Positions 58,243 to 64,000 of a DNA stretch of 64,000 nt are shown here, piece after piece (positions within the stretch are counted from its first letter, which is position 1; each line of letters opens with the position of its first letter). The position numbers and the translations under genes are program-made. The notes under the pieces are model-generated. The model ran no database searches, was not told where the DNA came from, and saw nothing but the letters and a program-made list of their open reading frames with translations. This stretch comes from Micrasema longulum (Eukaryota; Arthropoda; Insecta; Trichoptera; Brachycentridae), in contig JAGVSM010003621.1 of assembly GCA_022494885.1 (NCBI GenBank), forward strand, positions 111,312 through 175,311. The letters run 5' to 3'.

Positions 58243-58540
58243 GAAGTTAAATGTAACGTAAGCGCTATGCAAGGCAACGTAACGTTATACGTCCGATAAA
58301 AGCTGATGAGAAATGCTTTCCAGATGCGCGCTAAGTGATCAGGATGTGGCACTAACATCTTCCTCCTGGTAGCGTTCATGTTGCACGTAGGTAGATTATG
58401 AAGTTAAATGTAACGTGAGTTATATAAATGCAACGTGAGTGATATGCAACGCAACGTAACGTTCAAGTCCGACAAAAGCTAATGAGAAATGTTTTCCAGC
58501 TGCGCGCTGAGTGATCAGGGTTCGTATTCTGATGGGAAGT
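58243..58540 (+). repeat. Two tandem units, period about 157
   Basis: Units begin GAAGTTAAATGTAACGT at 58243 and 58400. Both continue with GCAACGTAACGTT, GTCCGAYAAAAGCTRATGAG, AAATGYTTTCCAG and TGCGCGCTRAGTGATCAGG. A related segment of the first unit's end (ACATCTTCCTC...GCATTCATGTT...GTAGGTAG) recurs at about 58776-58822. Confidence 0.75.
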
Positions 58541-58544
58541 TAAA

Positions 58545-59150
58545 ATTTATCGTCAAGTTTATGTACAAAGCAGAATTGAGTTTTCTGTATGAAAAATATA
58601 ATATATTTACTTTTTTTTTTGTTCTAAACATGTTTAACTACCGGTTATCGACGAAGATACATTGAATTTTCATACAAATATATACACTTTCATACATAAA
58701 TATCGATATTAGTTTATACAGTCTCAATATATACCGATGAAGACAGCCGTTCATAATCGCGGCCTAGGAGGTGGTACCGACATCTTCCTCTCGGCAGCAT
58801 TCATGTTACGCGTAGGTAGGTATTTCAGTAATGTAGCTGAAGTCGGTTGTTTAATCCGTTTGCGTCCAAATCCAAACTCCGATTTAACTGGATTAACGTA
58901 TCCAGTGAGCCTCGAGAGTATTACGTCAGAAGAAGGGCTAAATTCAAAGGCGCTTTATAGAAACGTTGAAATAGATAGCGGGTTCGGAATTTAGGAAGTA
59001 AAATAAAATATTCTACGCAACAGTTGTTTAATCGGTGAAAGTGTATGAACAGATGGAAAATTAAAGTAGGTACCTATACCCACTACACATATGTTATAGA
59101 AATAGGAGTTTAAAGTGGCTAACGTATCTAGATTTCTATAGTTGATATTT
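58545..59150. other. No gene; partial tandem unit at 58771-58822
   Basis: An 85-codon frame at 58737-58994 starts next to the partial repeat unit; its first third is repeat-derived and the rest matches no family I know. Confidence 0.4.
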
Positions 59151-59151
59151 A

Positions 59152-59325
59152 ATCGGCCTCGTGGTTTAGTGGTCAGCGCGTTGGTGTAGTGGTTGTTTTT
59201 ACACTAGAATTTCATAGTCCCTGGACTGAACCGTGAGACTGATCACCTTACCTTCATTGAATAAAAATGATCAAGATATGCTGCGATTGGTGCACCGTTA
59301 GGTGCGGAAATGGAGTGGTGATGAT
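59152..59325 (+). mobile_element. SINE type A head joined to type C repeat
   Basis: The head AATCGGCCTCGTGGTTTAGT, GGTCAGCGCGTTGG (type A) stops before its B box. It is followed directly by TACACTAGAATTTCATAGTC and CCTGGACTG, GACTGATCACCTTACC, GCACCGTTAGGTGCGG (type C). This is either a rearranged pair or evidence that A and C are parts of one longer SINE. Confidence 0.6.
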
Positions 59326-59577
59326 AGAAATCTACAAGGATAATAAATAAAAAGACAAGGTAAATTCATTGCACTATAGGGGAAAATAACTGCCTGTTTT
59401 GGGATCCCATTACATAAAAAAATGAAATCATCTTTGTAACACGTTTTAGTAAACAGACTTTAATTTTACAAAATTAACTTTTTTGGGGAATTGGCTGTAG
59501 GTAATAATGTTTTATTTTTTGTTGTCTCTTAATGAAAGTCGGATTGTCATTCCATATTAGGATGTACACGTTGTACA

Positions 59578-59948
59578 CAAGAGGAAGTTCAGTACTACGG
59601 GAAATTGGAACTAAAAAAGTTTTCTTTCACACAGTCAAAATTAGAGCATTTAATTGTAAAGTGAATATTTTTTTTAATGTATGAAAACAATTATAAAAAT
59701 GAACTACTTTAAATGACGTCACAAGTTCTTCTAAATCAACCGATTATAGTGTAGTGACAGATTTCCGTTTCCGGGAAGCCGACTCACCGAAGTGAATTAG
59801 TGAAAAGTCACCAGCGAAATAATTAATAATTTACAAAACTTTAATAAATCGCAGCGACGATAATACGATACATAAAATTAAAAACTAAATAAAATATGTC
59901 TTAGTTTGATAGTCTATTAACTAATAAAAACACTGAACTTTCTCATTG
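59578..59948. mobile_element. CAATGAGG-family MITE, copy 4 (diverged)
   Basis: The left end CAAGAGGAAGTTCAGTACTA and right end CTGAACTTTCTCATTG are imperfect versions of the 39216-39618 ends. The interior keeps AAATTAGAGCATTTAATTGT and TTTAAATGACGTCACAAG. It is the most diverged of the four copies. Confidence 0.75.
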
Positions 59949-60351
59949 CCTAATAAAGCAATGTTGGCACGAATGCGTGACAATGACGTCACAGCCAAAG
60001 TGAAGGAGATATGCACCGTGTTCCAGTGGCAAGTTTCCATGAGGAGCAGGGGTGGCACGGAGCGAAGAGGGGAGGGGAGAAAATTGATATCTCTATGTAG
60101 GTGCTAGCTGCAGGGTACATTCGGACAACTGCTTTCTAATACGGCTCTTTTTTCCTTAACTTTATTTATTTTTGAAAATTGAAATATTTGAGTAAAGATG
60201 ATATTGTAACGATACATCAAAATAAATATTAGATAAGTAATAGTAAATACAAAAATCCCACCGAGCCACTTTTTTTGGCTTGTTGGTGGAGATTTATCTA
60301 TTTAATATTATTTCAACTAATGAGAGGATTCTCTTGTTTCTTCCTCATCTA

Positions 60352-61022
60352 CGAGGGTTGCTATTTAAGTTTTGAGATATGGCAACACCAGTGTGAATAT
60401 GTCAAATCTGACATTGTCATCGTTTGCCATTTTAATGGTAAACGTACTCAGAACGTTTTGTCATGCGAGTGATATTTGTGTTGTTTACAGATACATCAAA
60501 TATAGTATAATAATTTTGTAAAAAAAATGGAACTTAATCGTGAACATTTTCGTGCGATGATTTCATATGACTTTCGACGTGGATTAAACCAACAACAGTG
60601 TGCCTATCAACTCGCTGCGACTTTTGGTGATGAAGCACCATATCGAGCCGCCGTGTTTCGCTGGTTTTCTGAATTCAATCGTGGTCGCACTTCGTTACAG
60701 GACGACTTTCGTGAAGGTCATCCAAAATCGGCTATTGTGCGAGAAAAAAAATATGCTTTGCGTGAACTGATATTGCAAGATCGTCATGTGACATACCGTG
60801 AGATTGAGGCATGCTTGAGCATTAGTTCCACTCGCATATATTTAATGTTGGAAGATGTTTTGGAGGTACCTCAATCGGACTGGAAAAAGTGCTTCGAAAA
60901 TTGGTTCAAACGCATGCAAAAGTGTATCTTCAAGGAGAATATTTTGAAAAACAATAAAGCCATTTTCGATAATAAATATTTGTTTTTACTGGTCTATCTC
61001 AAAACTTAAGTAGCAACCCTAG
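60352..61022 (+). mobile_element. Mariner deletion derivative, 671 bp
   Basis: The left end CGAGGGTTGCTATTTAAG and the complement of the right end CTAGGGTTGCTACTTAAG belong to inverted repeats of 28 bases with 26 matches. TA flanks both sides (60350-60351 and 61023-61024). At 671 bp it is about half of a full mariner. It encodes the 60527-61009 frame and lacks the catalytic core. It differs in ends and protein from the mariner at 40781-43062. Confidence 0.93.
60527..61009 (+). CDS. Truncated mariner transposase, DNA-binding part
   Basis: The 160-residue frame starts MELNREHFRAMISYDF. Its first 112 residues form the paired helix-turn-helix N-terminal region of mariner transposases: AVFRWFSEFNRGRTSLQDD at about 42-60, then LILQDRHVTYREIEACLSI at about 80-98. 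It then jumps at about residue 113 to the C-terminal landmark WKKCFENWFKRMQKCI, so the whole DDD catalytic domain is deleted. A one-base shift after that changes the end: the original tail GEYFEKQ, stop is still readable in the next frame. The protein could bind the family's terminal repeats but could not cut DNA. Expression is not shown. Confidence 0.85.
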   Translation: MELNREHFRAMISYDFRRGLNQQQCAYQLAATFGDEAPYRAAVFRWFSEFNRGRTSLQDDFREGHPKSAIVREKKYALRELILQDRHVTYREIEACLSISSTRIYLMLEDVLEVPQSDWKKCFENWFKRMQKCIFKENILKNNKAIFDNKYLFLLVYLKT

Positions 61023-61025
61023 TAT

Positions 61026-63245
61026 AATTACGTGTTGGACATGAATTAGTAAACCAATTATTATTTATTTTTTAACCATTTTCCCAAACTCGCAACCTAA
61101 AAATTTCTTACTTGATCGCAACACGCAAACGTATTTTTCAATGCAGAAAATAAAGAAACTCGAATCTAAATAACGTATTATACAAGTGACCGCGAAATTA
61201 TTGTGATGGTGTCATACACAGAATGATCTCACGAACAGTATTATGTTGCATTGCATCACCTTTGGAGGGATCGTCTTTTAAAATGACAAAAAAATGACAA
61301 ATTGTCCGTACATTTATTTATTTATTTCACAGTTTTGAAATGTACAGAGGTTCTTTGTTGCAGGTCCCGACTAGCTAGAAAATTCTTCTGTTTAGGAAGG
61401 ACATTCTTTTTACATGTATTTTTTTTCATTTCATTAAATGATGCTTAAAAAAATTCAAATAATTTTTTTTTTAAATCAAATATAAATTAGAAAACTTACA
61501 GGTAATAATAAAAATTGAATCATAAATATAAATTAGAAAATATACTGATAATAATAATAATAACATTGTTATATTTTTAATTTTGATGTACGTTTCATTG
61601 GGTTAATTATCGAAACGTTTCAATGGATAAATTACCAAAATGTTGTTCAAAATATAATAAATTTCGAAAGTGCAAATTGAATCATATAAAAATAACTAAA
61701 AGGTAGGTAGGTAATCGTGAATTTAAAAATACGATATACGTAAAAGATCTTATTGTCTATATTCTAAATATTTTAGTAAAACATAATTAATCGAGTCGAA
61801 AGCACTCGTTTAGGATTCTGGTTCTATTTCACACACAGAAATATATTTTTCATCCGCCTGGACACAGTAAAACTATAGCGATTTAATAAATAAAAACAAT
61901 TCATTTAAAAGCATAAAAAATCTGATTGACTCAGAGCTGGGCAGATCGTGAAATGCGAAAAGATGACGTCGACCAATGAAACTGAAAATGATTGTATCGC
62001 CTAAGGTGCGGGTGGGGCGAAGCGCAATATGGACGAATGGAGAAAACCTGCGTCTGACACCATAATGTCACAAAATAATATGGAATAAGGATCGAAGCAA
62101 AGGAAAATTAGATTTCAATTTAAGTAGGTACCTACGCACAACACTGCGTTATTTGCTGAGTTTTGCATTAGTAATGGAGATATGTTTTGTACAATTTTCC
62201 AGCACAAGCGTATGTGCAGATCCATCCAGATCTCGCGAAGCCCTTATAGAAATTAGAATTGACACTTAAAGAATGGGAAGGCGCCCGTTCAGCCTGGAGC
62301 GGTGTACACAGGCTGCTCACCGCTCACGGGTAGTGTTTAGTACTCGGTAGCACAATTAGGGCGTAACGCGCCCCATGCCCCATGGATAGGTGGGCAAGTG
62401 ACTTCTCAGCGGGCGGAAACTTAACCTCGCGGAAAACTATTTCCGTTTCGTTTTCACACAACTACAGAACCTTGGCGGAAAACTGTTCATTTCCTACAAA
62501 CTGGTTTCCGGGATATTTCATATTTGAATTTTTTGGTCGAAATCCGTAGCTATTTTGACCTAACCAAAATTAGAATTTAATTAATAATTCAAAATTTATG
62601 CCGTACATCGAAACAATACCTGAAAGTGGGGATACAATTGAACGTAGTTATGCAAAAAGCAGCCAGCCATAGAAACGTTAAACTGAGATAATAGCACTTT
62701 TGTAAAAAGAGGGAATAATCAAATCTACACCACAGTTGGAATGTTTTTGACTTAAACAAATGATAAACAATGAATACGTGAGTTTTTTTTAATATTACAA
62801 ACGAAAATATAATTATGTAGTTGATAAGTTTTAATGAATTTAAAAGTACTGTTAGATTTTCCAAATGCTGTGGGTGTTTTCTGCAAATTGAGAAATGCCG
62901 TTTTTGTGATCGACACCATTTTCAGAAGGTGATTATGCCAGTTTTTTGTATGAAAGCGGTCTGGCTCTTTTAAGCAGAACATAGAATTGACCTTACTGCA
63001 CGCGATAACACCAATATCTCATTTTTTTCTTCAAAATTGTTGACTGGCTGCTTTCTGCATAACTACGTTCAATTGCGCGTAAAATAATATTTACTACAAA
63101 TTTACATCGAGTTTTACCGAGAGGACCCGAAACGACAGAAGAAAATAATACTCCTAATTTTTATGCGTAAACGTTACAAAAAATAAGTTTAATCACATAT
63201 TATGTATTAACATCAAAACGGTCAAAACGAAATGCCGATTATTTA
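61026..63245. other. No gene recognised
   Basis: AT-rich, with trinucleotide ATA repeats at 61550-61563. Minus-strand frames at 62589-62982 overlap each other and match no family. A stretch GCAGCCAG...AACGTAGTTATGCA (62640-62660) is inverted at 63046-63072 (TGACTGGCTGCTTTCTGCAT, AACTACGTTCAATTG), an inverted pair about 400 bases apart that may mark a MITE. Confidence 0.4.
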
Positions 63246-63246
63246 G

Positions 63247-63508
63247 CTCTCGTAAAATGCCGGTGCTCTTGTATGGCTGCGAAATCCAGGCATCTTACTA
63301 AAGCTCAAAACACAAAACTTCTGAGTTTTGAGAGCAAGTGCCTAAAGAGAATATCAAGCATAAGGTGGTTCTATTTCACAACTAACATTGAAGTCCGAGA
63401 TCGGACGCAGCAGCCTCCTATGACGAGCGATTTGAGGGTGCGACGGTGGGCCTGGCTCGGACACGCGATGCGGACGCCTCGGGAGAGCATGAACCCGAGC
63501 TGCCTCTT
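63247..63508 (+). pseudogene. RTE-like LINE C-terminal fragment
   Basis: PVLLYGCEIQAS (about 63258-63293, shifted frame) is followed by KLLSFESKCLKRISSIRWFY, VRDRTQQPP and RRWAWLGHAMRTPRES in the frame 63273-63515. These are the successive landmarks of RTE-like LINE polyprotein ends, related to 26455-26830. It is cut off at about 63508. Confidence 0.75.
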
Positions 63509-63690
63509 CTTTTAGAGACGCGCATTATCGACAAAATCGAAAAAGGGGCGCTGCGTTGGTTGGGACATGTAGAGCGAATGGACAGCGAATGAACGGCAAA
63601 AAGGACCTACAGTGCGAATGTTGATGGATGCGGAAAACGAGGAAGACCGAGAAAGACATGGCTCGATTAAATCCTACAAATACTTGAAGA
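63509..63690 (+). pseudogene. Second LINE C-terminal fragment, joined in tandem
   Basis: RIIDKIEKGALRWLGHVERM (about 63523-63585), one stop, then GCGKRGRPRKTWLD, stop, and ILQILEDGN. It aligns with 44745-44925 and not with the fragment just before it, so two LINE families meet at about 63508. It stops at an AATTTTAATTTTAATTTTC run. Confidence 0.75.
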
Positions 63691-63691
63691 T

Positions 63692-64000
63692 GGAAATTTT
63701 AATTTTAATTTTCATTTTTTGTTTATTCAGAAAAACAACAGCAATACAAAAAAAATATAAACAAAATTATACAAAAACATAAAATAAAGCCAAATCAGTT
63801 TTCCACATAAATACAATTATAAAAATCCAGTTCAGTTAGATATTAAAAGATGTAGAAGTGCATGTGTGCGAGTTTTTGTGTGTGAGGATGCGCGGGTAAG
63901 TGAGTTGAGTGTGGTTTTGGTAGGTATGTGAATATGTGTGTGAGTGTATATGGATGTGAGGGTGGGTTTATGAACAGGGTGAGTGTGTGTTTGATATGAG
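63692..64000. repeat. Low-complexity end of window
   Basis: 63692-63790 is AT-rich and resembles a reversed retroelement end (TTTATTCAGAAAAACA, compare 9093-9106). 63855-64000 is dominated by GTGTGTGAG-type repeats. No gene is seen. Confidence 0.5.

Noticed and set aside
1..64000. CRISPR array, rRNA, operon or phage-type gene cluster
   Set aside because: The repeats seen are TIRs, tandem arrays and retroelement tails. There are no uniform spacers, no ribosome-binding-site-led gene strings and no rRNA-like sequence.

Overview
This is AT-rich eukaryotic nuclear DNA, almost certainly from an arthropod and most likely an insect. The grounds are mariner and hAT DNA transposons, I-group, CR1-like and RTE-like LINEs of types common in insects, tRNA-derived SINEs, many short inverted-repeat (MITE-like) elements, no prokaryotic gene layout, and long stretches without any coding signal. 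I cannot assign an insect order. I found no convincing host protein-coding gene. The window reads as intergenic or intronic sequence that is the target of repeated, nested transposition. A few GC-rich islands (about 690-830, 2690-2830, 6950-7215, 15380-15520, 39870-40070, 47600-47680, 53690-53765) are the only places where a host promoter or exon seems possible.

Layout. 1-19700: mostly unique AT-rich DNA with scattered LINE 3' ends, SINEs and hairpin MITEs, including a 235-bp TA-flanked palindrome at 8171-8405, a 93-bp inverted-repeat element at 16313-16405 and a spaced four-unit repeat at 17821-18205. 19706-22992: a 3.27-kb hAT element with a perfect 8-bp target duplication. It carries at least three later insertions: a 1.2-kb TIR element with its own 8-bp duplication and an internal 114-bp tandem array, a foldback MITE, and an RTE-like LINE 3' end. 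23400-31600: relics of I-group and RTE-like LINEs, four SINE types and two MITE families. 31659-33310: a young, 5'-truncated LINE with an intact RNase H-domain ORF, poly-A tail and perfect 15-bp target duplication. 33450-40500: mostly unique, with two inverted-repeat MITEs and a SINE.

40779-43064: a full-length but dead mariner, split by a CR1-like LINE that is itself split by a MITE. 43431-44414: a 968-bp hAT deletion derivative with a perfect 8-bp target duplication. 44640-50250: four LINE relics, one with clear reverse-transcriptase motifs A, B and C. 56262-58222: an antisense LINE relic split by an 868-bp hAT-like element that in turn holds a second copy of the TA-flanked palindrome. 58243-58830: degenerate tandem repeats. 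60350-61024: a 671-bp mariner deletion derivative that still encodes the N-terminal DNA-binding region. 63247-63690: two LINE 3' coding fragments joined head to tail.

The elements do not form a pathway. What they give is a relative insertion history. Several boundaries are fixed to the base by target-site duplications, which lets the order of events be read. The youngest-looking event is the LINE at 31659-33310; the mariner at 40781-43062 and the hAT at 19714-22984 are old hosts of later insertions.
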